From Bacteroidales bacterium (lineage in GTDB: Bacteria; Bacteroidota; Bacteroidia; Bacteroidales; UBA932): 64,000 nucleotides of DNA. This document shows positions 32,542 to 40,781 of the stretch, one piece after another (position 1 is the stretch's first letter; each line of letters starts with the position of its first letter). Both the position numbers and the translations under genes were made by a program. Location: contig JAFZQO010000030.1 of the NCBI GenBank assembly GCA_017620335.1, forward strand, positions 1 to 64,000, given 5' to 3'. The notes beneath the pieces are model-generated. The model was not told the DNA's origin, did not search any database, and worked only from the letters and a program-made list of their open reading frames with translations.

Positions 32542-33875
32542 CGGTGGCGCATGCCCTTCATGCCGCGCATCTGCTGCATGAGGGAACCGTTGACGGCGGA
32601 TTTCATCATCTTGCGAGTGCCTTCGAACTGCTTGAGAAGGCGGTTGACCTCCGGCAGAGTGGTGCCGGAGCCGTCGGCTATACGCTTGCGGCGCGAACCG
32701 TTGATGACCTCCGGGTGCTGGCGCTCATACGGCGTCATGGACTGTATGATGGCCTCGGTGGCCTTGTAGGCGGTCTTGTTGTCGATATCGACGTCCTTCA
32801 GGGCCTTGTCCATTCCCGGCAGCATGCCGGCGAGGTCCTTGATGTTGCCCATCCTCTTGACCTGCTGGATCTGGGCGTAGAAGTCCTCCAGCGTGAACTG
32901 GTCCTTGGCGAGTTTCTTCTTGAGCTCACGGGCCTGCTTCTCGTCGAACTGCTCCTGGGCTTTCTCCACGAGGGAGACGACATCGCCCATTCCGAGGATA
33001 CGGTCGGCGACACGGGCAGGGTGGAACACGTCCAGCGCCTCCATCTTCTCTCCGGTGGAGACGAACTTGATGGGCTTGCCGACGACGGCCTTGATGGAAA
33101 GGGCAGCACCGCCGCGGGTGTCGCCGTCCATCTTGGTGAGGACGACTCCGTCGAAATCGAGCCTGTCGTTGAAGGCCTTGGCGGTCTCGACCGCATCCTG
33201 GCCGGTCATGGCGTCGACCACGAAGAGGGTCTCGGTCGGATGGACGGCCTGGTGCAGGGCGGAGATTTCGTCCATCAGCTCCTGGTCGACGGCCAGACGG
33301 CCGGCAGTATCGATGACGACTACGCTGTAGCCCTCGCTCCTGGCGGTCTTGATGGCGTTCTGCGCGATCTGGATAGGATCCTTGACGCCTTCTTCAGTAT
33401 ATACCGGGACATTTACCTGGGAGCCGAGCGTCTTCAATTGCTCGATGGCGGCGGGGCGGAAGGTGTCGCAGGCCGCGAGCAGGACCTTCATGCCCCTCTT
33501 GCTCTTGATATGGTTCGCCAGCTTAGCCGAGAAGGTGGTCTTACCGGAACCGTTCAGACCGGCGACCAGGACGATGCCCGGCTGCCCCTTGACATTGATG
33601 TCGGTGTACTCGCTGCCCATGAATTCGGCCAGCTCGTCATGGACGATCTTGACCATCATCTGCTGCGGCTTGACCGCGGTGAGGACGTTCTGTCCCATCG
33701 CCTTGGCCTTCACCCGGTCGCAGAACTCCTTGGCCACCTTGTAGCTTACGTCGGCGTCGAGCAGGGCCCGGCGGATGTCCTTCAAGGTTTCGGCGACATT
33801 GATGTCAGTGATCTTTCCTTCTCCCTTCAGTATCTTGAAGGAACGCTCAAGTCTCTCAGATAGATTCTCAAACAT
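32538..33875 (-). CDS. ffh: Signal recognition particle protein Ffh
   Basis: A 445-residue SRP54. It has the N domain (MFENLSERLERSFKILKGEGKI), the G domain with GLNGSGKTTFSAKLA, DTFRPAAIEQL, DTAGRLAVD, TKMDGDTRGGAALS and GEKMEALDVFHP, and a Met-rich M domain that binds 4.5S RNA and signal sequences (RRKRIADGSGT, MKSAVNGSLMQQMRGMKGM). It delivers nascent membrane proteins to FtsY and SecYEG. The lysA stop lies 11 bases upstream of its start. No SRP RNA gene was found in the window. Confidence 0.96.
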   Translation of the reverse strand: MFENLSERLERSFKILKGEGKITDINVAETLKDIRRALLDADVSYKVAKEFCDRVKAKAMGQNVLTAVKPQQMMVKIVHDELAEFMGSEYTDINVKGQPGIVLVAGLNGSGKTTFSAKLANHIKSKRGMKVLLAACDTFRPAAIEQLKTLGSQVNVPVYTEEGVKDPIQIAQNAIKTARSEGYSVVVIDTAGRLAVDQELMDEISALHQAVHPTETLFVVDAMTGQDAVETAKAFNDRLDFDGVVLTKMDGDTRGGAALSIKAVVGKPIKFVSTGEKMEALDVFHPARVADRILGMGDVVSLVEKAQEQFDEKQARELKKKLAKDQFTLEDFYAQIQQVKRMGNIKDLAGMLPGMDKALKDVDIDNKTAYKATEAIIQSMTPYERQHPEVINGSRRKRIADGSGTTLPEVNRLLKQFEGTRKMMKSAVNGSLMQQMRGMKGMRHR

Positions 33876-33886
33876 ATCTTAAATCA

Positions 33887-35062
33887 TTATAACTCATCTG
33901 AATACACGGCCTTGGGAAGGTCGCGCATATTGTACTGGCTGGACATCGTGCGGCCGTAGGCGCCGGCCGTTCGGATGGCCAGAAGGTCGCCACGGCGGGT
34001 CTGCCGCAGGATGCGGCCCTCGCCCCAGACGTCGCTGGACTCACAGATCGGGCCCACCACGTCATAGACGCAATCCTTCGTATTGTCCCCGCGGCAGTAT
34101 GCGGCGGTGAGGTTCTCGACCTTATGATAAGCACCGTACAGCGCCGGGCGGATAAGGTCGTTCATGCCCGCATCCACGATGACGAAGTTCTTCGTCCTGC
34201 CTTTCTTGACATACACCACCCTGGCGATGAGCGAGCCGCACTGCGCCACTATGGCGCGGCCGGGCTCGATATGGAGTTTATACGGGCCTCCGATGGGGAA
34301 ATACTCCCTCAGCGCCTTCATCCAGGTCTCGAAATCGGCCACGGGCTGCCCGTCGGGGTCCTCGTAATCAACTCCCAGGCCGCCTCCGAAATCGACGTTC
34401 TCCACCTTCAGGCCCTTCTCCTCGAACCAGGTGACCAGCTCGCGGGCGCACTTGCCCTCGAGGCCGAACACGTTGGAGACGTCCGTAATCTGGGAGCCGA
34501 TGTGGAAGAGCAGTCCCTTCATCTCGAGATTGGAGCAAGCCTTGAGTTTGTCCAGGGCCGCCTCGAACTCGAAGCGAGAAATACCGAACTTGTTCTCCTC
34601 CAGTCCCGTGGTGATGTACTTGTGGGTGTGGGGGTCGATGTTGGGGTTGATCCTCAGGGCGACGGGGGCCTTGACGCCCATGCCGCCCGCGATGGCGTCG
34701 ATGACCTCCATCTCGGGGATGGACTCGACGTTGAAGCAGCCTATCCCCACCTCCAGAGAGGTGCGGATCTCCTTGTCGGTCTTGCCGACACCGGCGAACA
34801 TGATGCGCGAGGGGTCGAAGCCGCACTTCGCGGCGTGGACCACCTCGTTGGCGCTGACGCAGTCCGCGCCGAAACCGCCGGCCGACAGCATCCGCAGGAG
34901 CCTCTCCTCGGAATTGGTCTTGATGGCGTAATGGACCTCAATGCCGTAGGTTTCGGACAGTGCCGAGAGCACATCCGCCGTCCTGCGGAAAAGGTCCACG
35001 TCGTAGAAGTAGAACGGGGTTTCCACTTCCGCGAATCTCTCGAAATTGTGAATGTCAAGCAT
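33887..35062 (-). CDS. lysA: Diaminopimelate decarboxylase
   Basis: A 391-residue fold-type III PLP enzyme. Landmarks are TPFYFYDVDLFRR, VHYAIKTNSEERLL (PLP Lys), GGFGADCVSANEV, LLFHIGSQITD, VDFGGGLGVDY, LHIEPGRAIVAQCG and ICESSDVWGEGR (catalytic Cys region). It makes L-lysine from meso-diaminopimelate. The ATG at 35062 gives MLDIHNFERF and fits the TAAATTTG promoter at 35093-35100; an earlier in-frame start would lie in that box. ffh follows directly. Confidence 0.94.
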   Translation of the reverse strand: MLDIHNFERFAEVETPFYFYDVDLFRRTADVLSALSETYGIEVHYAIKTNSEERLLRMLSAGGFGADCVSANEVVHAAKCGFDPSRIMFAGVGKTDKEIRTSLEVGIGCFNVESIPEMEVIDAIAGGMGVKAPVALRINPNIDPHTHKYITTGLEENKFGISRFEFEAALDKLKACSNLEMKGLLFHIGSQITDVSNVFGLEGKCARELVTWFEEKGLKVENVDFGGGLGVDYEDPDGQPVADFETWMKALREYFPIGGPYKLHIEPGRAIVAQCGSLIARVVYVKKGRTKNFVIVDAGMNDLIRPALYGAYHKVENLTAAYCRGDNTKDCVYDVVGPICESSDVWGEGRILRQTRRGDLLAIRTAGAYGRTMSSQYNMRDLPKAVYSDEL

Positions 35063-35092
35063 CGTTTTATTGTATTTGGGTCTCAAAGAATG

Positions 35093-35100
35093 CAAATTTA
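35093..35100 (-). promoter_or_regulatory. Promoter -7 element for lysA
   Basis: TAAATTTG on the minus strand matches TAnnTTTG and lies 30 bases before the lysA ATG. Confidence 0.5.
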
Positions 35101-35147
35101 GACAATTTTACTAAATTTACCGAAAGAATGACCCGTCTGCTTAAACC

Positions 35148-35606
35148 ATGGATGTCAGATTGTACTATCTCAGCCTGCTGCACTCCTCAGCCGTCAAGGG
35201 CATCTGCACTGTTCCCGCACACAAAACCTTGGGGAAGGAACTCGAAGAGTGGGTGCTTTTCAGGAAATACCACAACGCCGGGGAGGATATCGAAACGCTT
35301 GCAGCGAGACTGGGCCTGCCAAGGGATGAAGTGGCATCCTTCATCAACGGCTGGCTCGGCGACCGCTTCCTGACCATACGTAAACGCCTGCGCGTCCATG
35401 ATGCCTGCGAGCTTCTGACAAGCCGCAGGGACCTTTCACTGGCGGAAATCGCCCGCAAAGTTGGATTCCAGGACAAGACCGATTTCCGGCGGGCTTTCAC
35501 GCAGGAAAAAGGAATGACGCCCCGCATGTGGCGGGAATGCGGAGGAAACAGGATCCGTTACAGGATCATTAAGCTTCGGGAAGCAGGTAGAAATCGTTGC
35601 CCTTGA
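35148..35606 (+). CDS. Small AraC-type helix-turn-helix regulator
   Basis: A 152-residue protein made of little more than the DNA-binding unit. The two helix-turn-helix motifs are EDIETLAARLGLPRDEVASFINGWLG and LSLAEIARKVGFQDKTDFRRAFTQEKGMTPRMWR, the second with the usual GF-x-D-K-x-x-F-x-R-x-F signature. No ligand or receiver domain precedes them; the first 45 residues are short helices of no known family. The target is unknown. The 3' end overlaps the opposing lipoprotein gene by 38 bases. Confidence 0.82.
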   Translation: MDVRLYYLSLLHSSAVKGICTVPAHKTLGKELEEWVLFRKYHNAGEDIETLAARLGLPRDEVASFINGWLGDRFLTIRKRLRVHDACELLTSRRDLSLAEIARKVGFQDKTDFRRAFTQEKGMTPRMWRECGGNRIRYRIIKLREAGRNRCP

Positions 35607-36048
35607 CGGTGTACGAGTGGGTGATCTCGTCGTACGCGTCGTTGTTGGGGCGCAGGTAGAGTTCCTGTTCCACAGGCTTGAAATGGAGGGTTCTCAGCGA
35701 AGATTCGTCATGAACCTTCAGGACGTAGAAGACGTTCTGCATGGTCATGACCCACGATTTGTAGAACTCATACCTGCCATCGGCTCCGGTCCGGAGCTCA
35801 GCGGTGAAAATGGGCTCTCCGGAACGCTCGGTATTGAAATACCAATATACACTCAATGAAATGGTTACGTCCTCGAGGGGGACGCCTGGGAGCGACTCAG
35901 ACGAATCGTACACGGTACCAGTCACAGAAAAACTGCGGACGAGGAAATCCGGGTTTAGGCCGGTGTCGTCATGACCGCAACCTGCCACTGCAGAAAGCAA
36001 TGACAGGAGAATGAAAATGCGTATATATGTCCTAAGTGTCTTCCCCAT
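35569..36048 (-). CDS. Uncharacterised lipoprotein with beta-sandwich-like domain
   Basis: A 159-residue protein. The signal peptide ends in a lipobox (LLSAVAGCGHD). The rest looks like one carboxypeptidase-regulatory-like or Ig-like beta domain (FSVTGTVYDSSESLPGVPLEDVTISLSVYW, LRTGADGRYEFYKSWV). No specific family is recognised. ATG at 36048 is chosen because the earlier in-frame start adds residues before the signal peptide. A TATATTTG promoter element is at 36091-36098 on the minus strand. Confidence 0.68.
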   Translation of the reverse strand: MGKTLRTYIRIFILLSLLSAVAGCGHDDTGLNPDFLVRSFSVTGTVYDSSESLPGVPLEDVTISLSVYWYFNTERSGEPIFTAELRTGADGRYEFYKSWVMTMQNVFYVLKVHDESSLRTLHFKPVEQELYLRPNNDAYDEITHSYTVKGNDFYLLPEA

Positions 36049-36090
36049 CCGGTGATGATTACCGGTCCAGGTTAAAGATAACGTCTGGGA

Positions 36091-36098
36091 CAAATATA
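36091..36098 (-). promoter_or_regulatory. Promoter -7 element for the lipoprotein gene
   Basis: TATATTTG on the minus strand matches TAnnTTTG, 42 bases ahead of the ATG at 36048. Confidence 0.5.
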
Positions 36099-36130
36099 CG
36101 CATTTTCAGAAAAAACACACACAAAAACGA

Positions 36131-36847
36131 TTATTTTCTTCTTATTGAGCCCATTCCGGACACATTCGATGTGATGTCGGGGCAGTCGAGACGGCGGGCG
36201 TCGATGTCGCCGGCCCCGCGGATGGACAGGTTGGCGGACTCGGCCTTGCCGGCCAGGACGACGTCGCCTGCCCCGGCCACGTCGACCTTAACGGTACGGC
36301 ATTCGAGACCGGCGACGTCGATGTCACCCGCGCCGCGGACCGCGATGGAAAGGTCGCCGCAGATGACTGAGCCCAGGGTGATGTCACCGGCACCGGACAC
36401 TTCCACATTGAAACCGGAGCACTTCAGGTAATCGGCGTCGAAGTCCCCCGCCCCGCGGATGGCCAGGCTCTCCAGGGTGGATGAGGAAGCCACGATCTTT
36501 ATGCCCTTACTGCCGACAGTGATCCTCTGGTTGCCGTCTTCGAAATACACTTTCAGGATGCCGTCTTCGACATCGAACTTCAACTTTTCCAAGATATTGT
36601 CCGGGGCGGTCACCTTGATGGTAGGTTCGCCGTCGGTCATGTAGTAGTCGATGTCGGCAGGGACCGAGGAGTCGATGCCGGTGAACTGCGGAACGGTGAA
36701 GGTGTTCGTCTCGGCATTGTCGCTGCCGACCACAAACTCGGAGGCCTTCACCCCGTTGAAATCATTGGGATTGACGCGCACGAAGACGCAGGAGGATGCG
36801 GAGGCGACCGCAGCCGCCATGAGGATTATGTTGAAAAGCTTTTTCAT
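36131..36847 (-). CDS. GIN-domain (DUF2807) exported protein
   Basis: A 238-residue protein with a signal peptide (lipobox-like ASASSCVF). The second half is a right-handed beta-helix of repeated IRGAGD / VSGAGD turns: LAIRGAGDFDADYL, VEVSGAGDITLG, IAVRGAGDIDVAG, VDVAGAGDVVLAG, LSIRGAGDIDARRL. This is the head domain of the putative autotransporter adhesin family common in Bacteroidetes; actual function is unknown. It is last in the GntR/ABC operon, 1 base after the regulator, which ties it to envelope-stress control. The ATG at 36856 is a second possible start. Confidence 0.85.
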   Translation of the reverse strand: MKKLFNIILMAAAVASASSCVFVRVNPNDFNGVKASEFVVGSDNAETNTFTVPQFTGIDSSVPADIDYYMTDGEPTIKVTAPDNILEKLKFDVEDGILKVYFEDGNQRITVGSKGIKIVASSSTLESLAIRGAGDFDADYLKCSGFNVEVSGAGDITLGSVICGDLSIAVRGAGDIDVAGLECRTVKVDVAGAGDVVLAGKAESANLSIRGAGDIDARRLDCPDITSNVSGMGSIRRK

Positions 36848-36848
36848 A

Positions 36849-37193
36849 TTATTCATTCTTAAGTATTTCCGAAGGATCGATACCGAGGAGGCGCATACGC
36901 TTGAGGAATGCCGGAGCCTCGTTCTCCATGAATTCGCGGCGCTGCTGCTCCAGGATGATCTCCCGGGCGGACGCGGCTACGAAGTAGCCTATGCCGCGCT
37001 TGTTGTAGATGATGCCGGCGTCTGTGAGTTTCTCGTACGACCGGGCCACAGTGTTGGGGTTCACGCCTATGGAGGCGCCGTACTCGCGGACGGAGAGTAT
37101 GCGGCTCTCCGGGGCGAGCGCCCCGCTCAGTATCTGCTCGTTGATGGCGTCGCAGATCTGAAGGTAGATGGGTTTATTAGGGTCGAATTCCAT
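36849..37193 (-). CDS. GntR-family regulator, YtrA subfamily
   Basis: A 114-residue regulator. The winged helix has PIYLQICDAINEQILSGALAPESRILSVREYGASIGVNPNTVARSYEKL and GIIYNKRGIGYFVA. The C-terminal part is only about 40 residues, as in the YtrA subfamily, which controls ABC-transporter operons and responds to cell-envelope stress in Firmicutes. An AGTGTA-N12-TACACT site lies at the operon promoter, so it probably represses its own operon. It is 4 bases after the permease gene. Confidence 0.9.
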   Translation of the reverse strand: MEFDPNKPIYLQICDAINEQILSGALAPESRILSVREYGASIGVNPNTVARSYEKLTDAGIIYNKRGIGYFVAASAREIILEQQRREFMENEAPAFLKRMRLLGIDPSEILKNE

Positions 37194-37197
37194 AGCT

Positions 37198-38037
37198 CTA
37201 GTGTTTGATGGTCTTGATCCGGAAGAAGAGCGCGACGAGCAGGCCGCCCACTACGACCAGATAACAGACATTGATGAACAGGTTGATCAGGAACTGCACC
37301 TTTCCGGCTGTCATATCGCCCAGGAGACGTTCGAGCTTCTGGCCCAGATCAAAGCCGCTGTCAAATCCACCCTTGAAAATTATTACGAGCAGGATGGAAA
37401 GCAGGACCTCCAGCGCGAAGATGCAGAGGATGGTCTTGGCGGCCTTTCCCTTCTTGAAGCAGATGGCGCCGAGGCCGAAGGGAAGGATGGACACGCACCA
37501 CGACAGGAACATTAGAGCGATGAAGCCGCCACCCGTAATTCCCGTTCCGTTCATGGACGTGGCAAGGGCCATCATACCGGGGAAATCGGTTGCGGCCTGT
37601 CTGACCATGGATCCGCCATAAGCCGGGACGATCCAGCCGAGAAGGAGGTCGCAAACGGCGAACAGGCCGAATACCGCCACCGGAAGGACCACGCAGAGCA
37701 TGATGGCCATGGAGAGGAACTTCTCAAAGGGCGAAGCGGGGATCATGAGCCAGTCGGAACCCACCCGGCGCTCGGTCAGGCGGCCGTAGAGCTTCACGGG
37801 GGCGGAAAGGATCACTACAAAGAATGCCACGGAGAAGAGGACGAACTTCACCTGGAGGGGCATAGGCGCGGTCTCACCCTTAAGCAGAAGTTCGAAGACG
37901 ACGCTGAAGATGAGCATGATGAGGGGCAGGAGGCCGATGACGAGGGCCGAGATGCCGTAATTGCTCCAGGCATTGTTGAGGTCGTAAGCGAAATACTTGC
38001 CGAATCTCTTGAAATCGAATACGTTGTTCATGGTCAT
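37198..38037 (-). CDS. ABC transporter membrane subunit
   Basis: A 279-residue protein with about six membrane segments (for example SALVIGLLPLIMLIFSVVFELL, VLFSVAFFVVILSAPVKLYG, AIMLCVVLPVAVFGLFAVCDLL, ILCIFALEVLLSILLVIIF, FINVCYLVVVGGLLVALFF). No sequence family is certain, but its place between the ATPase and the GntR regulator matches the permease of YtrA-type operons. Substrate unknown; peptides or cell-wall-active drugs are possible by analogy only. Confidence 0.72.
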   Translation of the reverse strand: MTMNNVFDFKRFGKYFAYDLNNAWSNYGISALVIGLLPLIMLIFSVVFELLLKGETAPMPLQVKFVLFSVAFFVVILSAPVKLYGRLTERRVGSDWLMIPASPFEKFLSMAIMLCVVLPVAVFGLFAVCDLLLGWIVPAYGGSMVRQAATDFPGMMALATSMNGTGITGGGFIALMFLSWCVSILPFGLGAICFKKGKAAKTILCIFALEVLLSILLVIIFKGGFDSGFDLGQKLERLLGDMTAGKVQFLINLFINVCYLVVVGGLLVALFFRIKTIKH

Positions 38038-38043
38038 TCCTCC

Positions 38044-38871
38044 TTATTTGTTGAACATTCCCTTGATGAGGTCCTTGTGCCTGTGTACGGCGTTGAAGAG
38101 AGCCTCGATGTTGACTTTACTCTCCCCCTGGCCGGAGTTGAGCAGTACCTGGATGAAGCCGCCGGGCAGCTGCTCCGAGTAGAGCGAACCCTGCTGGAGG
38201 GTCGTGCCGTAGTCGAAGTAGAGTTTCTCGGAGATCTCCTCGACGGTGGCGTTCAGAAGGACGTCGCAGCGGTCGAGGATGATGATCGGGTCGATGATGT
38301 TCTCAAGGTCGCGCACCTGGTGGGTGGAGATGACGATGGTGGAGTCCTCGGCGGTGTAGAGGCCGACGGCCTTGCGGAACTGGGCCTTGGACGGAATGTC
38401 GAGGCCGTTGGTCGGCTCGTCCATGAAGAGGTAGCGGGGATTGCAGGCCAAAGCGAAGGCGATATAGGTCTTCTTGAGCTGGCCGGCGGACATCTTGTTC
38501 ATCTTCTTGTCCGGGTCGGTCTCGAATTCGCGCATGATACTGAGGAACTTGTTCATGTCGAACAAAGGCCAGAAGCTTCCGGCGAAGCGGGCGAAGCGGC
38601 GGGCCTCCTGGTTGTAGGGCGCTACCTCATCGGGAAGATAATAAAGGGACTGAAGCAGCTCGGGCTGCCTCTTGTAAGGGTTGAATCCATCGATGGAGAT
38701 GGATCCCTGCTCAGTCTTCTTGAGACCGCAGAGCAGGGTCAGAAGGGTGGTCTTGCCCACTCCGTTCTCCCCCAGGAGGCCGTAGATGCGGCCCTCCTCG
38801 AGTTTGAGGGAGATGTTCTGCAGCACGGTGTTGGACCCGTAGCTGAAACTGAGATTGGAGATGTCTATCAT
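38044..38871 (-). CDS. ABC transporter ATP-binding protein
   Basis: A 275-residue ATPase with Walker A GLLGENGVGKTTLL, a degenerate signature MSAGQLKK (SGGQ replaced by SAGQ), Walker B RYLFMDEPTNGLD and the H-loop VISTHQVRDLE. The last 70 residues form the extension seen in export-type ABC-2 ATPases. It is the first gene of the four-gene operon ATPase, permease, GntR, GIN protein. Confidence 0.93.
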   Translation of the reverse strand: MIDISNLSFSYGSNTVLQNISLKLEEGRIYGLLGENGVGKTTLLTLLCGLKKTEQGSISIDGFNPYKRQPELLQSLYYLPDEVAPYNQEARRFARFAGSFWPLFDMNKFLSIMREFETDPDKKMNKMSAGQLKKTYIAFALACNPRYLFMDEPTNGLDIPSKAQFRKAVGLYTAEDSTIVISTHQVRDLENIIDPIIILDRCDVLLNATVEEISEKLYFDYGTTLQQGSLYSEQLPGGFIQVLLNSGQGESKVNIEALFNAVHRHKDLIKGMFNK

Positions 38872-38879
38872 ATCTTTTT

Positions 38880-38903
38880 AGTGTATTAGTTCATTATTAC
38901 ACT
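38880..38903. promoter_or_regulatory. Probable YtrA-type operator
   Basis: AGTGTA (38880-38885) and TACACT (38898-38903) form an inverted repeat with a 12-base spacer. From memory the Bacillus YtrA operator is AGTGTA-13 bp-TACACT, so the half-sites match exactly and the spacing differs by one. It begins 1 base downstream of the -7 box and covers the transcription start, a good place for repression. Confidence 0.72.
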
Positions 38904-38904
38904 G

Positions 38905-38935
38905 CAAAGGTACGAACATTTTTCAAACCTCCAAA
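38905..38935 (-). promoter_or_regulatory. Promoter of the ABC/GntR operon
   Basis: On the minus strand TTTG (38932-38935), 19 bases and TACCTTTG (38905-38912) match both boxes and spacing of the Bacteroidetes consensus. Confidence 0.75.
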
Positions 38936-39004
38936 TCTTTTTTTACTTTTTTTGCAACTATTTTCGCCTCCAGCAGTCGGAGGGTAGTGTCCCGTTGGGC
39001 CGAT

Positions 39005-39135
39005 CGGGCCTGTAAACACCAACTCTGGGCCCGTTTGCAGGCATAATCGTCCTTTGGGGCCCAGAATCGCTTTTTGGGGGCCCGTTCGTCCGGGAAACGA
39101 CCCGTTTTCCCGGGAAAAGGGTTCCCTGACCGGAA
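39005..39135. repeat. Palindrome array with 51-bp period, third locus
   Basis: Half-sites built on GGGCC(C) start at 39006, 39027, 39057 and 39078, spaced 21, 30 and 21 bases. This yields two palindromes with 13-base loops (39013-39025 and 39064-39076), centres at 39019 and 39070, with arms matching at 6 of 8 positions. A weaker third unit would centre at 39121. The loops read on the minus strand (GAGTTGGTGTTTA, CAAAAAGCGATTC) resemble those of the array at 6431-6612. A separate CCGGGA/TCCCGG palindrome lies at 39090-39113. The array is 40 bases past the DUF4301 stop. Confidence 0.65.
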
Positions 39136-39173
39136 GCGAGGGACAACGCGGACGGAGCGGGAGAAACGGAGCG

Positions 39174-40760
39174 TCAGGCCTGGTGGGCGGGGCGGAGAAG
39201 GTCGAGGACGACCTTGACGGGGTTGAAGGTCTCGACCGGGACTTCGACGAAGAGGGTGTTCCAGTCGCTCATCGAGCCGTTCCAGAGGCCGGGGAGTTCA
39301 AGCGCCTTGAGCTCGCGGCCCTGGTAGCTCTTGGAGCTGATGAAACCGGCGTCCTCATCCACGTAATCGGGAAGGTTGAATTTCTCGCCGCGGTAGTCGC
39401 GCAGGCAGCAGACGAGGTCCACGGGATTGAAATGCGTGGCGTTCTTCAGGGCCGCGACGGCCTCGGGATTCTCCTTATCGATTTGGACGCTCTCGAGGAT
39501 CTGCAGCGAAGTGGAGCCGTCCTTGCCGCGGATGATGAAGGGGCCTCCGCCGGGCTCGCCCTGGTTGCGGACCATGCCGCAGACGCGGATCGGGCGGTTG
39601 AGCTTGTCCTTGAGGGCGAGGGCGCGGGACCTGCAGTCCTTTGCTGGAGGCATGTCGATGCAAAGTTCGTCGTGGAGGAACTCCTCGATCTCGTTGCAAA
39701 GCATCTGGCACTCGTTGGTGGCGTAGCGGTCCTCCGGCATGTTGTCAATGCCGGGAATCATGCCGGTGAGGGGCCTGTAGAAGCCTTCACTGAGCCCTTC
39801 GCCCGTAATCATGTCGAACTCCACGAGGAAACCGAAGATGGTGTCGCGGAGCTGCAGGGCGCGGCCGATGAGGGCCTTCTTATATTTCGAGGTCAGCGGG
39901 AGCAGGCGCTCGACGGCGACGTTGTCGATGTTCTTGATGGAGACGAGCTCCTCCTCCACCTCATTCAGATTATATATAAGGGCTCCGTGGCCGGCCGGAC
40001 GGAAAAGCAGCGAACCGTCCTCCTTGCGGAAAGGCCTGTTGTCCTTGTCCACGGCGACGGTGTCGGTGGCCTTGTCCTGATATGTGAAGCGGACGTTGTA
40101 CTTCACGCCGTAACGCTCCTCATAGGCGGCACGGACCTCCTCCAATGCGGCCTCGAACAGGGGACGGTGCTCCGGTGAGATGGTCACCGCAAGGTTGACG
40201 TTCCCCTCGGCGTCGCGCATGTAATCCTGGCCCTCCACCAGATGCTCGGCGAAGGCGGTGCGGGCCTCGCCGTCCGGATATTTATGGAAACGAATCACGC
40301 CCTTCGGCTTGGAGCCATATCCCAAACCCTTGTCGGTCAGGACCTTCTCGACGACGTTCAGGCGGAACCCGCGGCTGTCCTCGACCTTGCCGAAGAGTTC
40401 CTCGGTATAGAAGGCGAAGCGGTCCACGGCCGCCGCGAGCCTTGCGGCAGCGGCGTCGGCCGGGACGTCCTCCCCGGACTCCAGTACGGACATGCCCGCG
40501 AAAATGTCCTTGAACATGCGCGAGGCAGCGCCGGAAGCCGGAACGAACTTGCAGGCGCCGGCGACGGTGGTCTCGCCGATGTAGTCTATGACATCCTGTA
40601 TCTCATCATCCTCAAGCACCTCGATACCGCGCTCCGGCGTGGCTGGAGCGACGATGTCCATCCAGGGGAAGCCCTTCCTGAACCTCTCTACCTGCGACTC
40701 CACGGCCTGGACAGAAGTGCCCCTCTCCGCGATCTGTTTCAAATCTTCCTGTGTAAACAT
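39174..40760 (-). CDS. DUF4301 family protein
   Basis: A 528-residue protein resembling the Bacteroidetes DUF4301 family, with stretches such as GACKFVPASGAASRMFKD, PKGVIRFHKYPDG, RPAGHGALIYNLNE and VCGMVRNQGEPGGGPFII. The PASGAASRMFK and GHGAL blocks recall sugar-nucleotide-transferase folds, but the reaction is unknown. ATG at 40760 (MFTQEDLKQIAER) is chosen; an ATG 12 bases upstream would add only MIYT. It follows pdxB on the same strand with 21 bases between. Confidence 0.82.
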   Translation of the reverse strand: MFTQEDLKQIAERGTSVQAVESQVERFRKGFPWMDIVAPATPERGIEVLEDDEIQDVIDYIGETTVAGACKFVPASGAASRMFKDIFAGMSVLESGEDVPADAAAARLAAAVDRFAFYTEELFGKVEDSRGFRLNVVEKVLTDKGLGYGSKPKGVIRFHKYPDGEARTAFAEHLVEGQDYMRDAEGNVNLAVTISPEHRPLFEAALEEVRAAYEERYGVKYNVRFTYQDKATDTVAVDKDNRPFRKEDGSLLFRPAGHGALIYNLNEVEEELVSIKNIDNVAVERLLPLTSKYKKALIGRALQLRDTIFGFLVEFDMITGEGLSEGFYRPLTGMIPGIDNMPEDRYATNECQMLCNEIEEFLHDELCIDMPPAKDCRSRALALKDKLNRPIRVCGMVRNQGEPGGGPFIIRGKDGSTSLQILESVQIDKENPEAVAALKNATHFNPVDLVCCLRDYRGEKFNLPDYVDEDAGFISSKSYQGRELKALELPGLWNGSMSDWNTLFVEVPVETFNPVKVVLDLLRPAHQA

Positions 40761-40781
40761 AGTGTAAATCAATTATGTGTG

